In this document: positions 1-5,550 of the stretch, one piece after another
Numbering within the stretch: position 1 is the stretch's first letter
How the letters are laid out: each line of letters begins with the position of its first letter
Assembly: GCA_027486155.1 (NCBI GenBank)
Contig: JAIXPR010000264.1
Coordinates: 1 to 6,485, forward strand
DNA: 6,485 bases
Source of the DNA: Pseudomonadota bacterium
Lineage (GTDB): Bacteria > Bdellovibrionota_C > UBA2361 > OMII01
Direction of reading: 5' to 3'
Made by a program: the position numbers and the translations under genes
The notes under the pieces: generated by a model
Databases searched by the model: none
Told to the model about the DNA's origin: nothing
Seen by the model: only the letters and a program-made list of their open reading frames with translations

Positions 1-218
1 CGCAGGGAACCGATCTCGGCGTGGAGGGGCTTTGGATATATACAGGTAAGGGTCAGGAGTCGCTGGTTCGACTATCTCCTCGTGTTCGCCCTTTAAACGC
101 CGATGGCTCGGCGACATATCGGGTCAAAAATGTGAGCGGGGGATGCTACCGCGTGCGAACGTCGCCGAACGGAAACGAAAAGCCCGATCGCTTCTCGAAC
201 ATTTTGTGTGAGAGATAG
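1..218 (+). CDS. Small secreted cysteine-containing protein of unknown function, copy 1 (5' end outside window)
   Basis: C-terminal 71 codons of a gene whose start lies left of the window. The frame is read from position 3 and stops at TAG 216-218. A GTG at 21-23 is in frame, but similarity to the second copy (660-1019) continues upstream of it (QGTDL against EGTDL), so it is an internal codon and the gene is truncated by the window, not intrinsically short. Over 71 residues, 60 match copy 2. Conserved stretches include RLSPRVRPL, ATYRVKNVSGGC and NEKPDRFSNILCER, with two cysteines that match the last two of copy 2. By analogy it should carry a Sec signal peptide and act in the periplasm or outside the cell. 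I do not recognise the family and assign no function. Confidence 0.8.
   Translation, partial: QGTDLGVEGLWIYTGKGQESLVRLSPRVRPLNADGSATYRVKNVSGGCYRVRTSPNGNEKPDRFSNILCER
3..218 (+). repeat. Diverged tandem duplication, unit 1 (partner 804-1019)
   Basis: This coding segment aligns without gaps to 804-1019, an offset of 801 bp. The encoded 71 residues differ at 11 positions. Of the 60 identical residues, 34 are encoded by different codons, so the copies are old and held together at the protein level. Weak similarity continues about 100 bp past each stop codon, with a hairpin, then a palindrome, then a TGAGC...ATCCC block. Confidence 0.7.
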
Positions 219-251
219 CGTAACCAGGTAACTACTCACGGTGAGGTAAGG

Positions 252-280
252 GGAACCACCGCTATTGCGGCGGTGGTTCC
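252..280 (+). terminator. Hairpin after copy 1 of the secreted-protein gene (terminator-like, no T-tract)
   Basis: A perfect 11-bp stem pairs 252-262 (GGAACCACCGC) with 270-280 (GCGGTGGTTCC) around a 7-nt loop, 34 nt after the stop codon. It is GC-rich and well placed for 3'-end formation, but it is followed by TGATCAG rather than a T-run. It may stabilise the mRNA 3' end or terminate weakly. A related but imperfect hairpin follows copy 2. Confidence 0.45.
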
Positions 281-608
281 TGATCAGATCCGCGAGAACT
301 CACGTGAGCAATCCCATAGACATCCTTCAAAATACGAAAGCCAGTGCACTTGAGGCCGCAAGGCATCACTAGCGAAGCGTGCTATTGAGGGGCGGGTGCC
401 GTGTCGATGGACCCCCCGGTTGGGGGAAGAGGGGCATTGGGGTCTGAAAGTGCCTGCGGTGGAACCCCGTTGGGCTAATCCCGTATGACAAGTGATGTGT
501 GGCTATCGATGGGCATGGCTCGGCCTTGTCGATGATGGCGATCGCACCTAAACGCCAGGAGTTAGCGATAACCTCAAGCGGCTAGACGGACCGACCGCGA
601 GCACTCAG
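281..608. other. Non-coding stretch between the two secreted-protein genes
   Basis: I see no convincing gene here: in-frame runs are short and lack ribosome binding sites. It holds a perfect 10-bp palindrome CTCACGTGAG at 299-308. A G-rich block has G-runs at 389-392, 394-396, 422-426, 431-434 and 439-442, and C-run 412-417 can pair with 422-426 around a GGTT loop. A lone GCGATCGC octamer lies at 538-545. No strong promoter is visible before the gene at 660, although the stretch is long enough to hold an unusual one or a small RNA. Confidence 0.5.
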
Positions 609-659
609 GTGGCCGGCGGTCGTTTGAGCGAGAAACGTGTCACTTTTGATGGAGACTAT

Positions 660-1019
660 ATGAAAAAGACCTTAGCTCTAATAGCCCTCGTTCTGATTGG
701 CGTGCGGCCAAGCTGCGCGGATGTAGATTCACTCAGCATTCGCTACGGAGGGGGGTGCCTTTCAGGTAACGCCAGCGGCAATTGTACGATACGAGTCAGT
801 GCTGAGGGAACTGACCTCGATACCGAGGGGCTCTGGATCTACACCGGCAAAGATAGGAATTCCCTGACTCGTCTCTCGCCTAGAGTGCGGCCATTGAGCG
901 CCGATGGGTTGGCGACGTACCGGGTCAAAAACGTAAGCGGTGGGTGTTTCCGCGTGAGAACGTCGGCAAATGGGAACGAAAAGCCTGACCGCTTCTCAAA
1001 CATCCTGTGTGAGCGGTAG
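660..1019 (+). CDS. Small secreted cysteine-containing protein of unknown function, copy 2 (119 aa)
   Basis: The start is ATG 660, with GGAG at 651-654 five bases upstream. The frame is open back to a GTG at 609, but that codon lacks a ribosome binding site and would put 17 polar residues in front of the signal peptide. Residues 1-20 form a typical Sec signal: Lys-Lys, a hydrophobic core (LALIALVLIGV), then SCA|DVD as a probable signal peptidase I site. VRPSC is a poor lipobox, so a lipoprotein is unlikely. The mature part (about 99 residues) has four cysteines (GGGC, GNC, SGGC, NILC), an even number that suits two disulfides after export, and is rich in Gly, Ser, Arg and Thr. Its predicted character is a small beta-rich domain, which is inference only. 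It is a tandem paralogue of 1-218. No known family recognised, and no clear promoter seen. Confidence 0.85.
   Translation: MKKTLALIALVLIGVRPSCADVDSLSIRYGGGCLSGNASGNCTIRVSAEGTDLDTEGLWIYTGKDRNSLTRLSPRVRPLSADGLATYRVKNVSGGCFRVRTSANGNEKPDRFSNILCER
804..1019 (+). repeat. Diverged tandem duplication, unit 2 (partner 3-218)
   Basis: This is the second unit of the duplication. The part of the gene upstream of 804 (signal peptide and first two mature cysteines) has no visible partner because copy 1 is cut by the window edge. Its extent to the left therefore cannot be judged here. Confidence 0.7.
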
Positions 1020-1041
1020 AGGCACGGGGTCATCTGCAGCA

Positions 1042-1072
1042 GGGAACCACCAACGATAGAGTGGTGGCCCCC
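1042..1072 (+). terminator. Hairpin after copy 2 of the secreted-protein gene (terminator-like, no T-tract)
   Basis: CCACCA (1047-1052) pairs with TGGTGG (1062-1067). A 2x2 AA/CC internal loop separates this from an outer GGG (1042-1044) with CCC (1070-1072). It begins 23 nt after the stop codon and shares the GGGAACCACC arm with the perfect hairpin after copy 1, so it appears to be its diverged partner. No T-tract follows. Confidence 0.35.
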
Positions 1073-1170
1073 CTGCGTGCACTAACCTCAGGTGATGCAT
1101 GAGCTCATCCCGACCAGCTCTGATTGTCTCAGATCTCAGTTGTGCCTAACCACCCTTGCTGCTGCTGAGC

Positions 1171-1200
1171 GCGGGTGAGCATTGTGGGATGCTTCCCCGC
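1171..1200 (-). terminator. Hairpin just past the host-attachment gene (terminator-like)
   Basis: GCGGG (1171-1175) pairs with CCCGC (1196-1200), and AGCAT (1178-1182) with ATGCT (1189-1193), around a 6-nt loop. The intervening TG/TC adds a possible G-U pair and one mismatch. It starts 8 nt beyond the minus-strand stop at 1209-1211. It could also act on plus-strand transcripts from the secreted-protein gene. No T-run follows on either strand. Confidence 0.35.
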
Positions 1201-1208
1201 CTAGCCGG

Positions 1209-1631
1209 CTAAAGCCGAGACTCAATCTCAAGGTCCCGCTCCGCTGAGAGGTCCTTCGCTATCGTTTGAGAGACCGCTCTCTCCACATTTTTAGACACCA
1301 TATCCCGCAGGTAGCCAAGGAGGCGTGGTTCGGCGATGAGTACCAGACTGGAGAATTGATGGGTGGAGCGCGCGTGATCGAGGAGATCGCACACCTCACG
1401 ATAAAAGTCCTTGAGAGCTCGCTCCTTTGGGGATTCCTCGGTCGAGTACGCCGGTCGACCTCGAAATCGGTTGTCATCGGCGGCTCCGGCTTTGTCGCTC
1501 ACAAGATCCTGATTCTTTAATCTTCCGAGCGGATTTCCTATGTCCCGCTCCAGTTTCAAGTGCGCGCGGCCAACGCGACTAAATATCCGCACCTCATCTC
1601 GACTCGCTACGACTATCCACGTTGTTTCCAT
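1209..1631 (-). CDS. Host attachment protein / baeRF-type domain protein (140 aa)
   Basis: The start is ATG at 1631 to 1629, with a near-ideal Shine-Dalgarno (AAGGAGG, minus strand, 1644-1638) six bases upstream. The length of 140 residues is usual for the PF10116 'protein required for attachment to host cells' family. Family-like features are the N-terminal strand TTWIVVASRDEVRIF (residues 3-17), the NPLGRLKNQDLVSDKAG block (33-49), SPKE (67-70) leading into an amphipathic helix, LVLIAEPRLLGYLR (96-109), and a C-terminal KDL (126-128). There is no signal peptide or membrane segment, so it should be cytosolic despite the family name. The family has been related to archaeo-eukaryotic release-factor-like (baeRF) domains, suggesting a ribosome- or RNA-linked role, but its biochemical function is not settled. 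It is divergent from the radical SAM gene across 177 nt. Confidence 0.85.
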   Translation of the reverse strand: METTWIVVASRDEVRIFSRVGRAHLKLERDIGNPLGRLKNQDLVSDKAGAADDNRFRGRPAYSTEESPKERALKDFYREVCDLLDHARSTHQFSSLVLIAEPRLLGYLRDMVSKNVERAVSQTIAKDLSAERDLEIESRL

Positions 1632-1704
1632 CGCGTTCCTCCTTGAGTTTCCGTCTTACGACACCGCTTCTAGGGGCAGTATGAACCCTCTCTATCCGAT
1701 CAAG

Positions 1705-1720
1705 GGTGACGCGCATCACC
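1705..1720. promoter_or_regulatory. Inverted repeat in the divergent intergenic region (candidate operator)
   Basis: GGTGA (1705-1709) and TCACC (1716-1720) flank a 6-bp CGCGCA spacer, giving a 16-bp dyad. It lies 73 bp from the host-attachment start and 88 bp from the radical SAM start, a position from which one regulator could affect both. Promoter-like boxes nearby are weak (for example TATAAG at 1788-1793, close to the radical SAM start), so the assignment rests on symmetry and location only. Confidence 0.2.
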
Positions 1721-1808
1721 ACGGCAGTATCATTTGAGGGGGTTATGGCACGCAAAAGGGAGGTGAAACCCTGGAATACTGGCCCCATATAAGACAAACT
1801 AGGGATCG

Positions 1809-3329
1809 ATGAGCGCGATCCTTCTCTCAACCTTAAATGCCAAGTTCATCCACGCCTCGGTGGGATTGCGTTACCTGTACGCGAACATGGGCACGCTTCA
1901 ATCGGAGACCAGGATCGTCGAGTTTGAGGCGTCCCAACCCGCTCGCGAGATTGTTGAGAGTATCCTTGAACATAACCCCAGGATCGTCGGCTTCGGCGTC
2001 TATATCTGGAACGTGACCAAAACGCGGGAGGTCATCTCCTTCCTAAAAAAGATCAGACCCGAGCTTATCGTTGTCATCGGTGGGCCTGAGGTGAGCTTCG
2101 AGTATGAGCACCAACCGATAGTTGCGCTCGCCGACTATTTGATTACCGGAGAAGCGGATGTCGCCTTTCGAGATCTCTGTCGTGAGCTGATGGATAGCCG
2201 CAGACCAGCTGAGAAGGTGATCAACGCGGGCCTCCCGGCGCTTCCTGAATTGTCGTTGCCCTATCAGTACTACACCGATCAGGATATCGCGAATCGTGTA
2301 ATCTACGTCGAGGTTTCTCGAGGGTGTCCCTTCACGTGTGAGTTCTGCCTCTCCTCGATCGATATTCCGGTTAGGCAATTCGATCACCTTAGGGTGCTCG
2401 ATGAATTGGACGCGCTCTACAAACGTGGAGCCCGTACCTTCAAGTTCGTCGACCGAACCTTTAACCTTAATATCCGTACCTCATTGACCATCCTCAATTT
2501 CTTCCTCGAGCGGATGGAGCCTGGGCTCTTTGTTCACTTTGAGATGGTACCCGATCGCTTTCCGCAGCAGTTACGAGAGGTCGTCGCCAAGTTCCCTTCG
2601 GGTAGCTTGCAGCTTGAGATAGGCGTACAGACCCTCAATCCAGAGGTAAGCGCCAATATTAGTCGCCGCCAAGATGTCGTAAAGCTCAAGGAGAATATAG
2701 CTTTCCTGAGAGCTGAAACGTCCGCCTATCTTCATATCGATCTGATAGTAGGTTTGCCTGGTGAGTCGGTTGCTAGTTTCGGCGAAGGATTTAACCAGAT
2801 CGTGGCGCTCAATCCTCACGAGATACAGGTCGGTATCCTCAAACGATTAAGGGGAACGCCGATTAAACGACACGATGATCCGTACGTGATGAAATTCGCG
2901 GATGAGCCACCCTATGAGATCCTGCAGACGAAGGATGTCACCTTCAAAGAGCTTCAGCAGATGGGGCGGTTCGCCCGGTACTGGGATCTCGTGGCGAACA
3001 GTGGGAACTTTCTTGAGTCGAGAGCGCTCGTGCTGCAAGCTGGCGCCACTCCCTTCGACGCGTTCTTCTCCTTTAGTGAGTGGTTGTTCTCAAAGGTGGG
3101 GCGTCGGGCCTCTATTAATCTTAAGACCCTCAGTGAATTAGTGTTTCAGTATCTCTGCAAGCGGAGTGGTGGGGATGTCGTAACGATTGGGGCGATAGTC
3201 GCGCGGGATTATTGCCGAGGTGGGCGTTCGGACCTCCCAAAGGTGCTTCATCCATACGCTGAGGGAACGCAGGCCCAGGTGGATAAGGTACTCTCCTTGA
3301 AACGGCAGCAACGGGTGATAAGCGGATAG
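1809..3329 (+). CDS. B12-binding-fold radical SAM protein with DUF4080-type C-terminus (506 aa)
   Basis: The start is ATG 1809, with AGGGA at 1801-1805 three bases upstream (close but usable). Residues 1-130 resemble the cobalamin-binding Rossmann fold seen in class B radical SAM enzymes: the family opening TLNAKFIHASVGLRYL (8-23), IVGFGVYIWN (59-68), IGGPEVSFE (90-98) and ITGEAD (112-117). The DxHxxG motif of base-off cobalamin binders is not seen. The radical SAM core has CxxxCxxC at C173, C177 and C180 (SRGCPFTCEFC), then RGARTFKFVDRTFNLN (206-221), the LEIGVQT strand (269-275) and DLIVGLPGE (311-319). Residues from about 370 on match the DUF4080 tail common in this subgroup. By family knowledge it should bind a [4Fe-4S] cluster and SAM in the cytosol. 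The substrate is unknown, and no pathway partner or maturation gene lies nearby. It is convergent with the membrane protein downstream. Confidence 0.88.
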   Translation: MSAILLSTLNAKFIHASVGLRYLYANMGTLQSETRIVEFEASQPAREIVESILEHNPRIVGFGVYIWNVTKTREVISFLKKIRPELIVVIGGPEVSFEYEHQPIVALADYLITGEADVAFRDLCRELMDSRRPAEKVINAGLPALPELSLPYQYYTDQDIANRVIYVEVSRGCPFTCEFCLSSIDIPVRQFDHLRVLDELDALYKRGARTFKFVDRTFNLNIRTSLTILNFFLERMEPGLFVHFEMVPDRFPQQLREVVAKFPSGSLQLEIGVQTLNPEVSANISRRQDVVKLKENIAFLRAETSAYLHIDLIVGLPGESVASFGEGFNQIVALNPHEIQVGILKRLRGTPIKRHDDPYVMKFADEPPYEILQTKDVTFKELQQMGRFARYWDLVANSGNFLESRALVLQAGATPFDAFFSFSEWLFSKVGRRASINLKTLSELVFQYLCKRSGGDVVTIGAIVARDYCRGGRSDLPKVLHPYAEGTQAQVDKVLSLKRQQRVISG

Positions 3330-3343
3330 AGCTGGCGCTCTAT
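3326..3343. terminator. Hairpin between convergent genes
   Basis: A perfect 7-bp stem pairs ATAGAGC (3326-3332) with GCTCTAT (3337-3343) around a TGGC loop. It includes the radical SAM stop codon TAG (3327-3329) and lies 47 nt past the stop of the convergent membrane-protein gene. It could serve either transcript, but the stem is short and has only TATTAG or ATCC beyond it rather than a T-run, so bidirectional termination is only a suggestion. Confidence 0.3.
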
Positions 3344-3390
3344 TAGCCAAAGTCTCTCACGCGAGGGCATCGAGCGCCGGACCGTCTCGC

Positions 3391-5247
3391 CTAGCGTTTG
3401 TCGTTACCCGAGTTGGCGCATTCCCTCACCGTGATCGCGTAGCTTTCACAGTTATCTTTTCCAGCCTTGGGGCAGATTGAAACTGTCTGAGACTCAGATA
3501 GTCCCCAAGAGGCAAAGTGGTCGCGGTCCCTTTGCTCGCGGACCATTTTGACAAAGTCTGAAGGGGCTGCCCGCGATAGATCGCCGAGGAAGAATACGTA
3601 CAACAATTTCTTGCACGGTGTTCCAAGCGACGGCGGCGGGTCCGACCATGTGGACAAGGAGCGGCACAGCCCTCGAACTTCAGGATGTCGCTCGGCTATG
3701 GCCATGTTGATGGGGCCATACCTTCCATTCCACGCCTCGGGGCGCAGAGAGAGGCAGACAGCCTTGGATACTCCATAACGTTTCACCGCGGTATAGAGGG
3801 CGTCAGTAAGGATACGTATCTCAGTGGTCGATCTAACCGAGACAAAGTGGCCGCGAGGTAGGAGTTTTTCGACAAGCATGCGAGGTTGGGCCTTAACAAC
3901 CGTCGGGTTCGCCAGAACTCCTTTTGAGAGAGCGGACAGCTGCGCACACGTGCCTATCGTTAGCACCAAGGTCAGGACGAATCGGGGAGCGATGGAGGAA
4001 CAGGCGATGATGATCGCGGCAACAAGGATGAAGGCCTCGACTGTGTAGTAACGCACGTCTCCGTTTCGAAAGAGGAACGCTATCAGGGGGTGAGGGATGA
4101 CGAGCAGGTAGAGCATCAAGAGGTCGAATGGTTTGTTTCTGCGATTCGACGCTACTCCGCGAATCCGCCTCTGAACCCCCAGTAGGGCTATAACCACTAG
4201 CAGCGCAAGTAAGAGAGGTCCGATAAACGCTACATATAGATCACGGGCGAATGCTAGGGGGGCCGTTAAAGGATCCGAGAGATGCGAGAATTTGTGTTGT
4301 CCGACCGCCCAAAAGACCGATTGCTCAAGCCATCCACGCATATCGCTCACATAGGGAATGAGCCACACGGTTGGGAGAAGTAGAGCCAGCCCGAACCCGA
4401 CCGCAAAAGCTCGGTTTCCATCTTTGGCCCGAAGCAAGTAGCCGATGAAAAGAAGAAGCACAGTAAGCGCGGTCGCAAGTCCAGCGCGCGAACCTTGCGT
4501 TGAGGTCGTGTATACTACCAGAGTTGTTACTGTCACGACGGAGAGTTGCGCCACGGCACACATGAGGTCCCTAGCTCTAACGTTCTCACGCTTGTAGGCG
4601 CGGTGTATAAACGCGATGGCAGGCAACGCGAGGACAAGCGTTGTCTCTACGGGACGGATACACGCACAGAGACCAAAAGCGACCATTCCAGCGATAGTGT
4701 GACGCTTGTCGCGAAGGTAGTCTGAGTGAACAAGATGAAAGAGCCCCGCCATGCAGGCCACGGCATACGGCAACTCAGATTGGTAGGTCGTTGTTGATAT
4801 GAGAAGCCACGGCTGGGTACTCAAGAACCAAAAAATCGAAAGGCGCAGCGCCCCTGGTGGAAAAGCGCGTGTGAGCCACACATACAGATAGACCAGGAAA
4901 ATGCTAAAAAGCGCTATATTGGTTACTGCTTGAGCCTTTTGAGTGTCTCCGTGAGTTAGCAGTAATCCTCCAAGTAAGGGTAGGTGGGCGGCCGTCTGCC
5001 GCCTGTTCCTGAGCGTGAATACGGTCTCAAGGGCATCAGCCGGATTCGCGTTTATAATGCGCGAGTGTATCCCAAGGGCGAGCTGGGAGTAGGAGACACT
5101 GTCACCGGAGGAGTAACGCTCCCTTCCTGGGCCAGAGTGATACCACGTCACCCACAGGAGAGCTGGCAAGACGCTAAGCACAAAGAGACAAAGCTTCTTA
5201 ATGGTGATCCGGCGGGGGCGTATCTCAGGGGAGGAGCTCTCGTTCAT
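3391..5247 (-). CDS. Polytopic membrane protein, GT-C type glycosyltransferase-like (618 aa)
   Basis: I prefer ATG at 5247 to 5245. It gives a basic N-terminus (RPRRITIKK) before the first membrane helix, as expected for positive-inside insertion. A TTG at 5274 would add nine residues, but an in-frame TGA sits directly before it. Neither start has a clear Shine-Dalgarno. About 11-12 hydrophobic helices span residues 18-440. GT-C hallmarks are an acidic residue soon after helix 1 (GDSVSY, D49), SELPY near the start of a later helix (E158) and IRPVE (R198-P199), placed as in PMT/ArnT-like (GT39-type) enzymes that move sugars from polyprenyl-phosphate donors at the periplasmic face. The tail (about 175 residues) is soluble and holds six cysteines, consistent with periplasmic disulfides. 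Donor, acceptor and exact family are unknown, and no glycan genes lie alongside. Confidence 0.75.
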   Translation of the reverse strand: MNESSSPEIRPRRITIKKLCLFVLSVLPALLWVTWYHSGPGRERYSSGDSVSYSQLALGIHSRIINANPADALETVFTLRNRRQTAAHLPLLGGLLLTHGDTQKAQAVTNIALFSIFLVYLYVWLTRAFPPGALRLSIFWFLSTQPWLLISTTTYQSELPYAVACMAGLFHLVHSDYLRDKRHTIAGMVAFGLCACIRPVETTLVLALPAIAFIHRAYKRENVRARDLMCAVAQLSVVTVTTLVVYTTSTQGSRAGLATALTVLLLFIGYLLRAKDGNRAFAVGFGLALLLPTVWLIPYVSDMRGWLEQSVFWAVGQHKFSHLSDPLTAPLAFARDLYVAFIGPLLLALLVVIALLGVQRRIRGVASNRRNKPFDLLMLYLLVIPHPLIAFLFRNGDVRYYTVEAFILVAAIIIACSSIAPRFVLTLVLTIGTCAQLSALSKGVLANPTVVKAQPRMLVEKLLPRGHFVSVRSTTEIRILTDALYTAVKRYGVSKAVCLSLRPEAWNGRYGPINMAIAERHPEVRGLCRSLSTWSDPPPSLGTPCKKLLYVFFLGDLSRAAPSDFVKMVREQRDRDHFASWGLSESQTVSICPKAGKDNCESYAITVRECANSGNDKR

Positions 5248-5311
5248 TTGAAAACTTGATCTGCAATACGGCAATCACCTCATTTGCGGCGGTAACACCT
5301 GCCCATTCTCT

Positions 5312-5342
5312 TTGTCCAGGTGGAGGACGACCTAGCTATACC
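5312..5342 (+). promoter_or_regulatory. Possible sigma70-type promoter for the leader ORF and hrpA
   Basis: TTGTCC (5312-5317, four of six to TTGACA) and TATACC (5337-5342, four of six to TATAAT) are separated by 19 bp, slightly long. Transcription would start near 5349, about 40 nt before the small ORF at 5387, leaving room for its Shine-Dalgarno. It is the best pair I found in this gap, but the match is weak. Confidence 0.25.
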
Positions 5343-5386
5343 GAGAACAGTACCCACTTAGTCGAGCTTGTCGCAAGGGGGCTTTG

Positions 5387-5509
5387 ATGAGATGGGTGGT
5401 CGGACCTTACCCATCCTCCGTTGACTACCCAAGAGAGGATGGCTTCGTTGAAAATTCGTCTACTGCTCAAGGACTCCGCAGCAGCGCGCGGATTTTTGTC
5501 CCTCCATGA
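5387..5509 (+). CDS. Candidate 40-aa leader peptide upstream of hrpA, ending Pro-Pro-stop
   Basis: ATG 5387 has a strong Shine-Dalgarno, AAGGGGG (5375-5381), five bases upstream, better than any site near the hrpA starts. The 40-codon frame ends TGA 5507-5509. The peptide starts MRWVVGPYPSSVDY and ends RIFVPP. It has no cysteine, signal peptide or membrane segment, and I recognise no family. Two things favour a real role. The last codons before the stop are Pro-Pro, a context known to slow termination and recruit ribosome rescue. The TGA also overlaps an ATG (5506-5508) in the hrpA frame as ATGA, the classic layout of translational coupling. It could regulate hrpA as a cis-acting leader rather than act as a protein. 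An open frame of this length can occur by chance, so the call is tentative. Confidence 0.45.
   Translation: MRWVVGPYPSSVDYPREDGFVENSSTAQGLRSSARIFVPP
5391..5415 (+). promoter_or_regulatory. hrpA leader hairpin 1
   Basis: GATGGGT (5391-5397) pairs with ACCCATC (5409-5415), continued by GGT (5398-5400) with ACC (5404-5406), leaving a CGG loop and a TT bulge, for a total of ten base pairs. It starts four bases after the first base of the leader ORF's ATG, so a folded hairpin would hinder initiation and a translating ribosome would melt it. Bases 5411-5415 are also needed by hairpin 2. Confidence 0.4.
5411..5442 (+). promoter_or_regulatory. hrpA leader hairpin 2, mutually exclusive with hairpin 1
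   Basis: CCATCCTC (5411-5418) is perfectly complementary to GAGGATGG (5435-5442), an 8-bp stem with a 16-nt loop. The 5' arm shares 5411-5415 with hairpin 1, so only one of the two can form at a time. This is the geometry of leader switches, although no known riboswitch class is recognised. Confidence 0.35.
5475..5497 (+). terminator. Short stem plus T5 inside the leader ORF (candidate attenuator)
   Basis: TCCGC (5475-5479) pairs with GCGGA (5488-5492) around an 8-nt loop and is followed directly by TTTTT (5493-5497). It is the only stem in the window followed by a T-run. It lies within the last codons of the leader ORF and 53 nt before ATG 5551, so ribosomes reaching the leader stop would prevent it folding. 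GGAC (5471-5474) can also pair with GTCC (5498-5501), which would loop out the T-run. The stem is short, so termination may be weak. Confidence 0.35.
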
Positions 5510-5550
5510 TCCGTGTGGTATCCTCTTCCGGAATATACCCCCAGAACCTT

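Noticed and set aside
538..545. GCGATCGC octamer (HIP1-like)
   Set aside because: I noticed no other copy; HIP1 is meaningful only when highly repeated, as in cyanobacteria.
609..659. Upstream GTG start at 609 for the second secreted-protein gene
   Set aside because: It has no ribosome binding site and would place 17 polar residues before an otherwise ideal signal peptide; ATG 660 has GGAG at the right distance.
1266..1520. Plus-strand open frame of 84 codons across the host-attachment gene
   Set aside because: It is antisense to a gene with clear family motifs and a perfect Shine-Dalgarno, and its translation resembles no protein.
1676..1703. Minus-strand TTGATC-16-TACTGC as a promoter for the host-attachment gene
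   Set aside because: The -10 box matches the consensus poorly, and other equally weak pairs exist in the same gap.
2043..2387. Minus-strand open frame of 114 codons inside the radical SAM gene
   Set aside because: It covers the iron-sulphur motif region in antisense, and its translation has no recognisable features; a shadow frame.
3361..3390. GCGAG...CTCGC inverted repeat right after the membrane-protein stop
   Set aside because: Only five outer pairs around a 20-nt loop and no T-run; too weak to call a terminator.
4984..5259. Plus-strand frame of 91 codons over the start of the membrane-protein gene
   Set aside because: It is antisense to the signal-anchor and GT-C region, with low-complexity translation and no ribosome binding site noted.
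5296..5322. CACCTG...CAGGTG inverted repeat in the membrane-protein leader
   Set aside because: Six pairs with a 15-nt loop, overlapping a possible plus-strand promoter; not distinguishable from chance.
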